From NCBI GenBank assembly GCA_964556705.1, contig CAZKXX010000013.1, forward strand, positions 1 to 54,826: a DNA stretch of 54,826 nucleotides. Reading direction: 5' to 3'. The stretch comes from CAZKXX01 sp964556705 (GTDB taxonomy: Bacteria; Acidobacteriota; Terriglobia; UBA7540). The notes beneath the pieces are model-generated. The model was not told the origin of the DNA. It worked only from the letters and a program-made list of their open reading frames with translations, and searched no databases. A program made the translations under genes and the position numbers. Below are positions 22,577-31,710 of the stretch, piece by piece (position 1 is the first letter of the stretch; every line of letters starts with the position of its first letter).

Positions 22577-23884
22577 ATGAGGCGAATTCCGGTTCTTTTT
22601 CTTCTCTTCTTTCCACTGTCCGTCCCGGCCGCCGACGATATTCTCGGCGGCGCCGAGGAACGAATCGCTCAACACCGAACGGGCGAAGTCGTCGTTCGGA
22701 TTCTGGGCACGGACGGCGAACCGCTCCCCGAAGGCACGACGGTTCTCATCGAGCAAACGCGGCACAAGTTTCTTTTCGGATCCAACCTTTTTCTGCTCGG
22801 CCGCTGCCGCACGCCGCGCGACGCCGCCGGGTACGAGAAGCGGTTTGTCGAGCTCTTCAACTTCGCCACGCTGCCGTTCTACTGGTGGAGGTACGAGCGG
22901 GAGCGCGACCGCCCGGCTTACGAAGAGACGGAGCAGATGCTCGAATGGTGCCGCCGGAACGACGTTGTCGCGAAGGGTCATCCCCTGGCCTGGAATTTCG
23001 TGGATCCCCCGTGGCTCCCGCGCGACTGGGACGAGGCGATGAAGCTTCAGCTCGAACGCGTGGGGAAAATCGTCTCGCGCTTTCAGGGCGAGATCCGTTA
23101 CTGGGACGTCGTAAACGAAGCCACCGAATACGACCGCCCGGAAACGGCCGAGCGGGCGCCCGTGCTGACCGGCGCCATCCGCCGGCTGGGCGTTGAAGAG
23201 TATCTTCTCGCGGCGTTTCGCCTGGCGCGCATCACCGACCCGGACGCGCTGCTTATCATCAACGACTATCGCACCGGCGAGGATTTTGCCCGGAAGGTCC
23301 TCGAAAGGCTCTTGGACCCGGACGGCAAACCGGTTTACGACGTCATCGGAATTCAGAGTCACCAGCACTCCGGCGCCTGGAGCGTCGAAAAGACCTGGGA
23401 AGTCTGCGAACGCTTCGCGCGCTTCGGCAAGCCGCTGCACTTTACCGAAGTCACGTTTCTTTCCGGAGAGCCGGGCTGGGAACTGCGCAAGAAAACTCCT
23501 GACTTCGACTGGCGTTCAACGCCCGAAGGAGAAAGCCGTCAGGCCCAGGAGGTCGCGCGGTTTTACACCGTGCTGTTCAGCCATCCGGCGGTGGAGGCGA
23601 TTACCTGGTGGGACTTCTCCGACCAGGGCGCGTGGCAGGGTGCGCCCGCCGGACTTTTGCGTGACGACATGAGCCCGAAGCCCGCGTACGAGGTCCTGAA
23701 AAAACTCATCAAGGACCAATGGTGGACGCGGGCCGAGGTGGCGCTCCATGCCGGTGCGACGGCGCAATTCCGCGGCTTCTTCGGCGACTACCGAGTCACG
23801 TTCGTCCGGGACGGACGGGAAATGACGGGCACGTTTGCCTTCGACAGGGCGACGCGCGGACCGGTGGAAGTGCGGTTGCGGTAA
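22577..23884 (+). CDS. GH10 endo-xylanase-like enzyme
   Basis: A 435-residue exported glycoside hydrolase of family 10, which normally cleaves beta-1,4-xylan. The signal peptide is residues 1-19 (SVPAA). An N-terminal small beta domain (VVVRILGTDGEPLPEGTTV) precedes the barrel. GHPLAWNFVDPPWL carries the conserved substrate-binding H and W. The acid/base is in YWDVVNEATEY (about E181) and the nucleophile in LHFTEVTF (about E291). ITWWDFSDQGAW near the C-terminus is also standard. All key residues are present. The ATG at 22577 has GAGG 10 bases upstream; a GTG one codon earlier is possible. It is divergent from the GH2 gene and convergent with the TonB receptor gene. Confidence 0.92.
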   Translation: MRRIPVLFLLFFPLSVPAADDILGGAEERIAQHRTGEVVVRILGTDGEPLPEGTTVLIEQTRHKFLFGSNLFLLGRCRTPRDAAGYEKRFVELFNFATLPFYWWRYERERDRPAYEETEQMLEWCRRNDVVAKGHPLAWNFVDPPWLPRDWDEAMKLQLERVGKIVSRFQGEIRYWDVVNEATEYDRPETAERAPVLTGAIRRLGVEEYLLAAFRLARITDPDALLIINDYRTGEDFARKVLERLLDPDGKPVYDVIGIQSHQHSGAWSVEKTWEVCERFARFGKPLHFTEVTFLSGEPGWELRKKTPDFDWRSTPEGESRQAQEVARFYTVLFSHPAVEAITWWDFSDQGAWQGAPAGLLRDDMSPKPAYEVLKKLIKDQWWTRAEVALHAGATAQFRGFFGDYRVTFVRDGREMTGTFAFDRATRGPVEVRLR

Positions 23885-23925
23885 GAGGACTCTCTTGAAA
23901 GCTGCGCTGCGGCCGGGTCCGCTCC

Positions 23926-26250
23926 TCACCTTGCCGAAAGCCGGAATCGTAACCCGCCCATGACGATGCGCGGGGTCGCCAGCAATTCGACCGGAGTCGC
24001 CTGCACCGCGTAGCGGCGGTTGAAGAGATTCTCGGCCGCGAAGAACGCTTCCCAACGCCCGCCGAGCGGCTGGAAGGCCGCGAAATCCGCCACCCAGAAC
24101 CACCCGAGTCGCAACTGGTTGAGGTCGTCATCGAACCGGTGACTCTCGTAGCGCGCTTGAAGGCTCAGGCGCGTGAGGTACGTGGGGAAGAATTGCATTC
24201 GCAGGCTGGCGCGATGGCGGGGCACTTGCGGAACGAACAGCCCTTCGATTTCGCGCGCCGCGGGAAACTCCCTGACCACGGACTGGTTGAAGAGGTAGGC
24301 GGTCTGCGCGCTCCAGCGTGACCCGGGACGGAACTCCGCCTCGCCCTCGAAGCCGCGCACGTCGAGCCGTCCCAGATTCTGCCGCTGTCGTGTAATGAGC
24401 GCGGGCGTCACGCTCAGGGTGAGGTTCGAAATCGGATCCTTAACGCGATTCCAGAACGTTGTGACGCGCCAGAAAAAGTCTCGAGTCGGCGCGTGATTGA
24501 ATCCTGCCTCGGCCCCGGTGAGCCGCTCGGCGCGCAGCGCTTCGTTCTCAAGCGTCTGGACGTTGCCGACGCGGAAGGGCCGGTACAGTTCGTTCAGCGA
24601 CGGAGCGCGAAAGCCCTGGTAGTAAGCGCCGCGCACGGCGAACGAATGGCTCAGACGATAGAGCAGGCCGGCGCGCGGGCTCACGGCCGTCTGCGAAGTC
24701 CGGAGGAAATGTGTCAGAGTTGTTTCGCCGGTCGCCATGACGGTCTCGGCGCGCGTGGCGTCGAAGTTGCGCCACGTGTCGAGCCGGCCGCCCAGCGTGA
24801 GGACCAGTCGCGGCGCGGGCGCGACCATTTCATGAATGAAGACTCCCGCGGACCACTGCTCGCCGCGGATGTCGCGGTCGCGCACGTTCGCGCCGGCGGG
24901 CGAAAAAACATCTTCGAGATTCTTCGCGCCCACCCAATGCGTTTCGGCGCCGGCAGCGAGGCGATGACGGCCGCCGAGCGTCCAACGGCCCAGACCGTTG
25001 GCGAGGAAATCGCGCGAGGGGACGGATTGTAAAAGCGAAAGCGTCTCGGAGGAGCGGTCCGGAGCGATGGCGCTGAAACTGCTTTCGAACGTCTGGCGGC
25101 GCGTCGCGGCGTTGACCTGCCAGTCGCCGGAACCGCCCGTGCCGCGCAGGCCGCCCGCGAAAAGCGTTTCGCGCGTCGAGTTTTCCTGAAGCGCCGTCCC
25201 GTTTTCGCGCGCCTCAGCGAAGAATCGCCCGCGGTGGAAGGCGGCGAGCTGTTCGCTCACCTTGTACTCGACCTCCCAGTTGAGTGTTTCGTGCCGCGAG
25301 CGCGCGTGTTCATCCACCGCGCCGCGGCGCTCGGCGGCGACGAGGTGATAGCCGTCGGTCGTGAAGGCGCGTCCGCCCAGCGCGATTCCCAGCCGGCCGA
25401 AGCGGCGGCTCGCAAAGGAATCGACGTCAGCCGTGCCCAGCCCTCCCGCGCGGCCCTGAATGTCCAATGCCGTCTCGCGGGGCCGGCGCGTCGTGAGGTG
25501 AATCACGCCCGCCATCGCCGAGTGGCCGTACTGGTCCGAGAGCGCGCCCTCGACGACCTCGACGCTTTCGATCTGCGTGAGCGGGACCTTGTTCCAGTAA
25601 ACCCAGTTGCCGAAGGGGTCGTTGTGCGGCAGGCCGTCGGCGAGAACCAGAGTGCGGCTGGCGCCGCTGGCGCCGACGCCGCGCAGCGTCACGCCGGCGG
25701 TCGTCGGATGCGCCACCAGGCTGCTGGTGCGGCGAAAGAGGCTGAAACTCGGTGTGTGGCGCAGCGCGTCATCGAGCGCCAGCGCGGGCGAGTCTTGCAG
25801 GTCTTCGCGACTGACCACCGAAACGTGCGCGGGGACTTCACCGAGACGCTGCTCGCTGCGTGTTGCGGTGATGGTGATGGATTCCGAAAGCGGAAGCGGA
25901 GAAAGTCTGATGCGGAGCGTCAGCGGCGAACCGCCGAATTGAACGCGCTCGCGATGCGTCGTCAAGCGATCGAACTCAACCTGGATTTCGTAGTCGCCGG
26001 GAGCGACACCGGAAAACCGGAACGCGCCTTCCGGGTCGGTGGTTAAGGTGGGGCCGGATCCACCGTCGAAACGCACCAAGCGGACCGTGGCGCCCTCGAC
26101 TTTCCGCCCGTCGCGCGTCTGAACGATTCCTTCAATCGTTGCGGCCGACTGGTCGCTCGCGCTGTCCGCCTGCGCAGGCGCTGAACCGAACACAGGCAGC
26201 AGCAGCGCCAGCGCCGCGGCGGTCGTGCGGAGACGGCAGGGCAAGCGCAC
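23926..26250 (-). CDS. TonB-dependent outer-membrane receptor
   Basis: A 774-residue receptor read from a GTG at 26250, which follows the stop of the upstream gene by four bases and gives a good signal peptide (MRLPCRLR then hydrophobic, ending APAQA). An earlier ATG at 26310 would overlap the upstream gene by 56 bases. A carboxypeptidase-regulatory-like beta domain (about residues 40-115, IEGIVQTRDGRKVEGATVRL) precedes the plug (SESITITATRSEQ, TLRGVGASGASRTLVLADGLP) and the 22-strand barrel, which ends in an aromatic-containing LRFRLSAR. Such N-terminal domains are common in Acidobacteriota and Bacteroidota receptors. The ligand is unknown; its place beside GH2/GH10 and a sugar dehydrogenase suggests an oligosaccharide. 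Confidence 0.87.
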   Translation of the reverse strand: MRLPCRLRTTAAALALLLPVFGSAPAQADSASDQSAATIEGIVQTRDGRKVEGATVRLVRFDGGSGPTLTTDPEGAFRFSGVAPGDYEIQVEFDRLTTHRERVQFGGSPLTLRIRLSPLPLSESITITATRSEQRLGEVPAHVSVVSREDLQDSPALALDDALRHTPSFSLFRRTSSLVAHPTTAGVTLRGVGASGASRTLVLADGLPHNDPFGNWVYWNKVPLTQIESVEVVEGALSDQYGHSAMAGVIHLTTRRPRETALDIQGRAGGLGTADVDSFASRRFGRLGIALGGRAFTTDGYHLVAAERRGAVDEHARSRHETLNWEVEYKVSEQLAAFHRGRFFAEARENGTALQENSTRETLFAGGLRGTGGSGDWQVNAATRRQTFESSFSAIAPDRSSETLSLLQSVPSRDFLANGLGRWTLGGRHRLAAGAETHWVGAKNLEDVFSPAGANVRDRDIRGEQWSAGVFIHEMVAPAPRLVLTLGGRLDTWRNFDATRAETVMATGETTLTHFLRTSQTAVSPRAGLLYRLSHSFAVRGAYYQGFRAPSLNELYRPFRVGNVQTLENEALRAERLTGAEAGFNHAPTRDFFWRVTTFWNRVKDPISNLTLSVTPALITRQRQNLGRLDVRGFEGEAEFRPGSRWSAQTAYLFNQSVVREFPAAREIEGLFVPQVPRHRASLRMQFFPTYLTRLSLQARYESHRFDDDLNQLRLGWFWVADFAAFQPLGGRWEAFFAAENLFNRRYAVQATPVELLATPRIVMGGLRFRLSAR

Positions 26251-26254
26251 GCGC

Positions 26255-27565
26255 TCAATTTCCCGACGGCGCCTGATAGCTGACCCGCCAGATTTTGTTC
26301 GCGCCATCATCGGAAATCAGCAGCGAGCCATCTTCCAGCACCAGCAATCCGACGGGCCGGCCCCACACCTGCTTGTTCTGCGGGTCGAGCATCCATCCGA
26401 CGAGAAAATCTTCGTATCCGCCCGCCGGCTTGCCGTTCTCGAAGCGCACGCGGATGATTTTATAACCCGTGCGTTTGTTGCGGTTCCACGAGCCGTGCAA
26501 CGAGACGAACGCGTCGCCGCGATATTCTTCCGGAAACATCTGGCCTTCGTAGAACACCAGGTCCATCGTCGCCGAGTGCGCCTGGATGAGGACGTCGGGA
26601 TCGATCGTCTTGGCGACGAGGTCGGGCCGCTCGCCCTTGCGCCGGGGATCTTCGGTCCGCCCCATGTACGCGAACGGCCAGCCGTAAAAGCCGCCCTCCT
26701 GAATCGAAGTCAGGTAATCGGGCACCAGATCGTCTCCGATGCGGTCGCGTTCCTGCACCACGGCCCAGAGCGTATTCGTGCCCGGATAGAACGCCACGCC
26801 CAGCGGGTTGCGCAGCCCATTCGCCAACACTCGAAAACCGCTGCCGTCGGGATTGAACTCGGAAATCGCGGCGCGCATGGGATGCTCTTCAACGTCCACG
26901 TTGGTCTCCGAGCCCACGGTGACGTAGAGCTTGGAACCGTCGGGACTGAAGACGAGGTTGCGCGTCCAGTGCTGGCGATAGCCGCGGCCGGGCAGGTCGG
27001 CGATTTTCTGCGGCCGCCCTTCCGCCTTCGTCTGCCCGGGCCTGTAGCGGAAGCGCACCACCGCGTCCGTATTGCCGACGTAGAGATACTCTTTCCAGAA
27101 AGCCATGCCGTAAGGCTGGGTCAGATTGCTGGCGAACACGAAACGCTCATCGGCTTTTCCGTCCTGGTCCGTATCGCGCAGGATGATGATGCGGCCCGAA
27201 CGAGAGTCGGAAACGAAGACGTCACCGTTCGGCGCCAGGGCCAGTTCGCGCGGCATCTCGAAGTCGCCTTCGGCGTACGTGTCAATCGAGAAGCCCTCGG
27301 GCATCACGAGCTTCGCGTCAGCGGGGCGGGGAATGACTTCCGGCGGCTCTTCGGCGTCCTGGGTCGCGTAGGGTGGCGGCAGGTCCGCCGGGCGGATGTG
27401 ATAACGGCCGAGCGTCTTGTAGCCCTCGCCGCCCGTGGGAGCGGGTTCGGTGCGTGCGGCCTCCATGGTTTGCGGCGAGCAGCCCGCGAGCATCGCCAGC
27501 GACACCCCCGCCAGTACGAAGTTCACGAAAGGCGAGTGTTTCCCGTTACGACCGTTGGTCGTCAT
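26255..27565 (-). CDS. PQQ-type sorbosone dehydrogenase-like lipoprotein
   Basis: A 436-residue lipoprotein. The signal ends in a lipobox-like VSLAMLAGC, so Cys about residue 28 should be lipidated. The remainder is a six-bladed beta-propeller of the L-sorbosone/glucose dehydrogenase group: LPEGFSIDTYAEG-like start, PRELALAPNGDVFVSD, GYRQHWTRNLVFSPDGSKLYVTVGS, NGLRNPLGVAFYP, HGSWNR and WGRPVGLLVLEDGSLLISDD. These positions match the calcium and PQQ pocket of the family. It probably oxidises a sugar or alcohol in the envelope. The ATG at 27565 was chosen because GGAGAGG lies 6 bases upstream. It is co-transcribed with the TonB receptor. Confidence 0.85.
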   Translation of the reverse strand: MTTNGRNGKHSPFVNFVLAGVSLAMLAGCSPQTMEAARTEPAPTGGEGYKTLGRYHIRPADLPPPYATQDAEEPPEVIPRPADAKLVMPEGFSIDTYAEGDFEMPRELALAPNGDVFVSDSRSGRIIILRDTDQDGKADERFVFASNLTQPYGMAFWKEYLYVGNTDAVVRFRYRPGQTKAEGRPQKIADLPGRGYRQHWTRNLVFSPDGSKLYVTVGSETNVDVEEHPMRAAISEFNPDGSGFRVLANGLRNPLGVAFYPGTNTLWAVVQERDRIGDDLVPDYLTSIQEGGFYGWPFAYMGRTEDPRRKGERPDLVAKTIDPDVLIQAHSATMDLVFYEGQMFPEEYRGDAFVSLHGSWNRNKRTGYKIIRVRFENGKPAGGYEDFLVGWMLDPQNKQVWGRPVGLLVLEDGSLLISDDGANKIWRVSYQAPSGN

Positions 27566-27699
27566 AGAAAGCCTCTCCATTTTCCAGACTCAGCCCCGGC
27601 GCCGTTCCACCTTTTCGCAAAACAGGAGAGAACAGCACGAGAAGGAACTGCGTGCCTTCACCCAAACTTCTGATGATAAGCGAGACGCTGCGATTCGTC

Positions 27700-27915
27700 C
27701 ACGCGGAATCGGAGAAGGGGACAGGTCACAGGGGAGAGAGAACTGGGGCTCAGGCGTGAAGGGTCAAGGTTAAAGTGTGGAGGCTGAAGGATGAAGACTG
27801 AACGCTGAAGGCGGAAGTCAGAATCAAGGATTCAGAGTGCTGATAGCTGACGACTCATAGTTGACGGCCGGCTGCCCACTGGGCACTCGTCACTTGCCAC
27901 TCGCCATTGGTTTTC
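27700..27915. repeat. degenerate word-repeat island
   Basis: A gene-free stretch built from imperfect words such as GGACAGGTCACAGGGG, CTGAAGGATGAAGACTGAA, CGCTGAAGGCGGAAG, CACTGGGCACTCGTCACTTG and CCACTCGCCATTGG. It leads directly into the tRNA-like repeats. 27566-27699, before it, shows nothing but the upstream region of the dehydrogenase gene. Confidence 0.7.
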
Positions 27916-28013
27916 TGGTCGGGGCGCCCGGATTTGAACCGGGGACCTCCCCGACTGCACGTCGGGGCGCGCATCGAGATGGCGCCACGCGCTTGAAGGT
28001 CTTCTGAGAAAAG
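27916..28013 (-). pseudogene. tRNA-Pro-like pseudo-copy 1 (98-bp tandem unit)
   Basis: The 3' 34 bases (T-arm, acceptor 3' strand and CCA) are identical to tRNA-Pro(TGG) at 28112. A D-arm-like GCGC/GCGC stem with a 9-base loop is kept. The anticodon arm is 2 bases longer than normal (CCCCGA and TCGGGG around CGTGCAG) and lacks U33. The 5' acceptor strand pairs at only 4 of 7 positions. It is identical to the next 98-bp unit. Confidence 0.75.
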
Positions 28014-28111
28014 TGGTCGGGGCGCCCGGATTTGAACCGGGGACCTCCCCGACTGCACGTCGGGGCGCGCATCGAGATGGCGCCACGCGCTTGAAGGTCT
28101 TCTGAGAAAAG
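28014..28111 (-). pseudogene. tRNA-Pro-like pseudo-copy 2 (98-bp tandem unit)
   Basis: A second unit identical to 27916-28013 by direct reading, directly followed by the complete tRNA-Pro gene, so three tRNA-Pro 3' ends occur at exact 98-base spacing. The linker between units ends TCTGAGAAAAG. Confidence 0.75.
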
Positions 28112-28188
28112 TGGTCGGGGCGCCCGGATTTGAACCGGGGACCTCTTGCGCCCAAGGCAAGCGCGCTACCAGGCTGCGCCACGCCCCG
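28112..28188 (-). tRNA. tRNA-Pro (anticodon TGG)
   Basis: A full 77-base cloverleaf. The acceptor CGGGGCG pairs with CGCCCCG, the anticodon stem CTTGC/GCAAG encloses CTTGGGC (anticodon at 28152-28154), and the T-arm is CCCGGTTCAAATCCGGG. CCA is encoded. It reads CCA and probably other Pro codons. Confidence 0.95.
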
Positions 28189-28250
28189 ACACCCAGCACC
28201 TGGAACCTGCTTTTGATTCTGCCAGCACTCGGGCGAGGTGTCCAGCGCGC

Positions 28251-29066
28251 TCAGCGCGACGCCTCTTTGCGGGCGTCCTTCGCGGCGTACATGTTCTTGT
28301 CGGCTTCGGTGAGGAGGTCGTCGAGGGTCTTGCCGGGCTTCCACTCGCTCGCTCCGATGCTGAGCGAGAGTTTGAAGTCCTTGAGGTGTCCGGCGCGGTT
28401 CCATTCCTCGACCAGCCGTTCAATGCGCTGGATGGCGATTTCGGCGCCCTCGCGGGGCGCGTCGGCGAGGATGACGAGGAACTCGTCGCCGCCGTAACGC
28501 ACCACGGCGTCGGAACCGCGGACGGCGGAGCAGAGCAGCGTGGAGATTTCGGCGATGACGAAATCACCGGTGAGATGGCCAAAGCGGGTATTAATCTCCT
28601 TGAAATCGTCTGTGTCAATCAGTAGAAACGTCAGAGGCTTCTCAAGGCGTTGAGCGCGGCTGATGTATTTGGCCGTCATTTCGTCCAGCGCCTTGCGGTT
28701 GTACACTTCGGTCAGCGGGTCGATAAAAGACTGCAGCCGCAGAAGCTCATTCTGAATCGACATCGAGATGACCTGTTCGCGGGTGCGGCGAAGTTCCAGC
28801 CGCCGGCTGATGATGTAAGTATTCAGGATGACCAGCACGGCCACGAGTCCCAGGAAGAGCTCGCGCGACAGCCTCAGATCCATCTGCACCTGGCCGCCGT
28901 GCATAATGGCCCCGGGAGCAAGCATGGCCACGATCCCCACGCTCACCAGAATTCCGGTGCCGACCACGATCAGCCAGAGGTCCCAGTCGCGCTTCTCCAG
29001 CGCCGCAAGCTGCTGGCTGAGTCGCGCGACCACGCTTTCAGAGTTCCCGTCCTCGTGCGTGCGCAT
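28251..29066 (-). CDS. membrane-bound diguanylate cyclase (GGDEF)
   Basis: A 271-residue protein that makes cyclic di-GMP from two GTP. Two membrane helices (about residues 27-48 and 68-86) are followed by a coiled linker and a GGDEF domain starting IDPLTEVYNRKAL. The active-site motif YGGDEF is intact (about residues 191-196). R-G-S-D five residues before it is the RxxD inhibitory site, so product inhibition is expected. There is no EAL domain, nor a sensor beyond the short periplasmic loop. The ATG at 29066 gives the first helix near the N-terminus; a reading from 29408 adds unconvincing sequence. The PilZ protein at 50599 could be one receptor of its product. Confidence 0.92.
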   Translation of the reverse strand: MRTHEDGNSESVVARLSQQLAALEKRDWDLWLIVVGTGILVSVGIVAMLAPGAIMHGGQVQMDLRLSRELFLGLVAVLVILNTYIISRRLELRRTREQVISMSIQNELLRLQSFIDPLTEVYNRKALDEMTAKYISRAQRLEKPLTFLLIDTDDFKEINTRFGHLTGDFVIAEISTLLCSAVRGSDAVVRYGGDEFLVILADAPREGAEIAIQRIERLVEEWNRAGHLKDFKLSLSIGASEWKPGKTLDDLLTEADKNMYAAKDARKEASR

Positions 29067-29331
29067 GCTTATCGCGTTGTCGTGTGAGATTTCCCGGCGC
29101 GGACCCGAGCGCGCCGAGGCCCGGAGCTTACACCCAGATTCGCCAGGCCGCCAAGAAAAATTGCGCCTGTTGATCAGATCGTTAGCTGAGCGCAAAGTAG
29201 TTAACCTTCCGCAGGGACGTTTGCGGACGCGGCTTGGCCGGCGTTCACCGGTCCTGGGGGAGGGAAGCCGGTGTGTTCGCAGTCCCGCTGCAATGGCGGA
29301 GCCGTTATTCCGGCGGCCCGGCGCCCGCTGA

Positions 29332-29360
29332 TTGACTTCTCTCAGGTCGCACTCTAAGAT
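29332..29360 (+). promoter_or_regulatory. promoter of the first kinase gene
   Basis: TTGACT (29332-29337), a 17-base spacer and TAAGAT (29355-29360), 27 bases before the ATG at 29387. The intergenic stretch 29067-29386 between the divergent cyclase and kinase genes shows no other feature. Confidence 0.65.
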
Positions 29361-29386
29361 GAAACGCCCCGCGAGGGTTTCCCCGA

Positions 29387-31585
29387 ATGATTGGCAAGTT
29401 GGTCTCACATTACCGCGTAGTCGAAAAGCTCGGCGGCGGCGGGATGGGCGTGGTGTACAAGGCGGAGGACTCCCGCCTGGGCCGCAGCGTGGCGCTCAAG
29501 TTTCTGCCCGCGGAGTATTCGCACGACCGGCAGGCCGTGGAGCGCTTCCAGCGCGAAGCGCGCGCGGCTTCGGCGCTCAACCACCGGGGAATCTGCACCA
29601 TCTATGACGTGGACGAGATCGAGGGGCAACACTTCATCGTCATGGAACTGCTCGAGGGGAAGACGCTGAAGCACCGGCTTTCGGAATCTCCGCTGCCGGT
29701 GGACGAGCTGGTCGAACTCGGCATCGAGATCGCCGACGCGCTCGATGCCGCTCATTCCCGGGGGATCACCCACCGCGACATCAAGCCAGCGAACCTGTTC
29801 ATGACCGCGCGCGGGCAGGTGAAGATCCTCGATTTCGGTCTGGCCAAACTGGCGCAGGAACGCGCGCGCGTTCCCGAGACGGTGGGGGCGACGGCGACGG
29901 CGCTCGACGCGAACCTCACGAGTCCCGGCCAGGCGCTCGGCACCGTGGCGTACATGTCGCCCGAGCAGGCGCTCGGCCGCGACGTGGACGCGCGCAGCGA
30001 CCTGTTCTCCTTCGGCCTGGTGCTTTACGAAATGGCAACGGGACGCCAGGCGTTTTCCGGGAGCACGACGGCGGCTATCTTCGACGCCATCCTCAACCGC
30101 GAGCCGGCGCCGCCGCTTCGCGTGACCTCCGAACTGCCCGCGGAGCTGGACCGCATCATCGTCAAGGCGCTCGAAAAAGACCGGACGCTGCGTTACCAGA
30201 GCGCGGCGGAAATCCTTTCCGACCTGAAGCGGCTGAAGCGCGACCTCGACTCGGGCCGCAATTCGGGCGCGCGCGCCCTGCGGGATGTGGAAACGGCCGC
30301 GCCGGAGAAATCGGTCGCCGTCCTGTACTTCAACAACCTCAGCGCGTCGAAAGAGGACGAGTACTTTCGCGACGGAATCACCGAAGACATCATCACCGAA
30401 CTCTCCCGGCTGCGCGACCTGCGCGTCTTTCCGTCTTCGGCGGTTTACGCGTTCCGGGACAAGGCGGTGACGGCGCCGGAAATCGGCCGGCAGCTTCGCG
30501 CGCCTTACGTGCTGACGGGCAGCCTGCGGCGCGGCGGCTCGCGCCTGCGCGTGACGGCACAACTGGTCGAGACACGCACCGGGCACAGCGTCTGGGCCGA
30601 GCGCTACGACCGCGAGCTTCAGGACGTCTTCGCCATCCAAGACGAAATCGCGCAGGCGATTGCGCAGGCGCTCCAGGTGATGCTCAGCGAGAAGGAGAAG
30701 CGCGCGATCGAGAAAAAACCGACGGCCGACGTGCGCGCCTACGACTACTACCTGCGCGGGCGCCAGTTCTTCTACCACCATCGCCGCAAGAGCTACGCCT
30801 TCGCGCGGCAGATGTTCCAGCGCGCCATCGAAATCGATCCCGCCTACGCGCGCGCCTACGCCGGCATCGCGGACTGCTGCTCGTTTCTCTACATGTACGC
30901 GGATTCTTCGCCGGGGATGCTCGAAGAGGCCGACTCGGCCAGCCGCCGGGCGCTCGAGCTCGATCCCGAACTCGCCGAGGCCCATGCCTCACGCGGCCTG
31001 GCGCTCACGCTCAACAACCGCTACGCGGACGCCGAAGAGGAGTTGGAAGCCGCGATCCGTCTCGACCCGAGGCTTTTCGAAGGGTATTACTTCTACGCGC
31101 GGGCGTCTTTCCAGCAGGGGAAACTCGCCAAAGCCGCGGGCCTCTACGAGCAGGCCGCGCGCGTGCGGCCGGACGATTACCAGTCGCTGGGCCTGCTGGC
31201 CAGCACATACGAAGGGCTGGAGCGGCGTGACGACGCCCTTGCCGCGCACCGGCGCTGCCTCCTGTTGGTCCAGAAACACCTCGAGGTGCATCCGGACGAC
31301 GCGCGCGCCGTTTACATGGGCGCGCTTTCGTGGGTCCAGCTCGGCCAGGTCGAGCGAGGGCTGGAATGGGCGCGTCGCGCGCTGGACATGGATCCCGAGG
31401 AAACGTCCATCCTCTACAACGTCGCCTGCGTGTACTCCCTCCACGGCGACGTCGAGGACGCGTTGGACTGCCTGGAGAAAGCCGTCCAGCAAGGTTTCGG
31501 CCACAAGGAGTGGATTGTGAACGACTCGGACCTGGCGACGCTCCGCGACCACCCGCGATTCAAAGCGCTGCTCGCGCGACTTTGA
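29387..31585 (+). CDS. Ser/Thr protein kinase with TolB-like and TPR regions (no membrane helix)
   Basis: A 732-residue signalling protein. The kinase domain (about residues 8-275) has the glycine loop LGGGGMGVV, ATP lysine K38 in VALKFL, catalytic HRDIKPAN (129-136), DFGLAK (149-154) and an MSPEQA activation segment, so it should be active. Next comes a TolB/FlgO-like alpha-beta domain (about 305-435, SVAVLYFNNLSASKEDEYF to AQLVETRTGHSVWAERY). At least six TPR-like repeats run to the end. Unlike the two kinases at 42090 and 44603 it has no membrane segment, so it is probably cytoplasmic. The partner and signal are unknown. Confidence 0.92.
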   Translation: MIGKLVSHYRVVEKLGGGGMGVVYKAEDSRLGRSVALKFLPAEYSHDRQAVERFQREARAASALNHRGICTIYDVDEIEGQHFIVMELLEGKTLKHRLSESPLPVDELVELGIEIADALDAAHSRGITHRDIKPANLFMTARGQVKILDFGLAKLAQERARVPETVGATATALDANLTSPGQALGTVAYMSPEQALGRDVDARSDLFSFGLVLYEMATGRQAFSGSTTAAIFDAILNREPAPPLRVTSELPAELDRIIVKALEKDRTLRYQSAAEILSDLKRLKRDLDSGRNSGARALRDVETAAPEKSVAVLYFNNLSASKEDEYFRDGITEDIITELSRLRDLRVFPSSAVYAFRDKAVTAPEIGRQLRAPYVLTGSLRRGGSRLRVTAQLVETRTGHSVWAERYDRELQDVFAIQDEIAQAIAQALQVMLSEKEKRAIEKKPTADVRAYDYYLRGRQFFYHHRRKSYAFARQMFQRAIEIDPAYARAYAGIADCCSFLYMYADSSPGMLEEADSASRRALELDPELAEAHASRGLALTLNNRYADAEEELEAAIRLDPRLFEGYYFYARASFQQGKLAKAAGLYEQAARVRPDDYQSLGLLASTYEGLERRDDALAAHRRCLLLVQKHLEVHPDDARAVYMGALSWVQLGQVERGLEWARRALDMDPEETSILYNVACVYSLHGDVEDALDCLEKAVQQGFGHKEWIVNDSDLATLRDHPRFKALLARL

Positions 31586-31710
31586 GTTCTCCCTTGTTTT
31601 CGGATCCGCACGGGGGCGACGAGAAAGACGTCCCTTCTCAAAATGATGTTCACGTCCCCGGCTCGGATTTCACGGCAATCTTCAACCCCGGGAGTTATCC
31701 GACCCCTCCC

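Noticed and set aside
27916..28111. The 98-bp tandem units as a CRISPR array
   Set aside because: Two identical full units with no variable spacers, and the repeated part is tRNA-Pro sequence.
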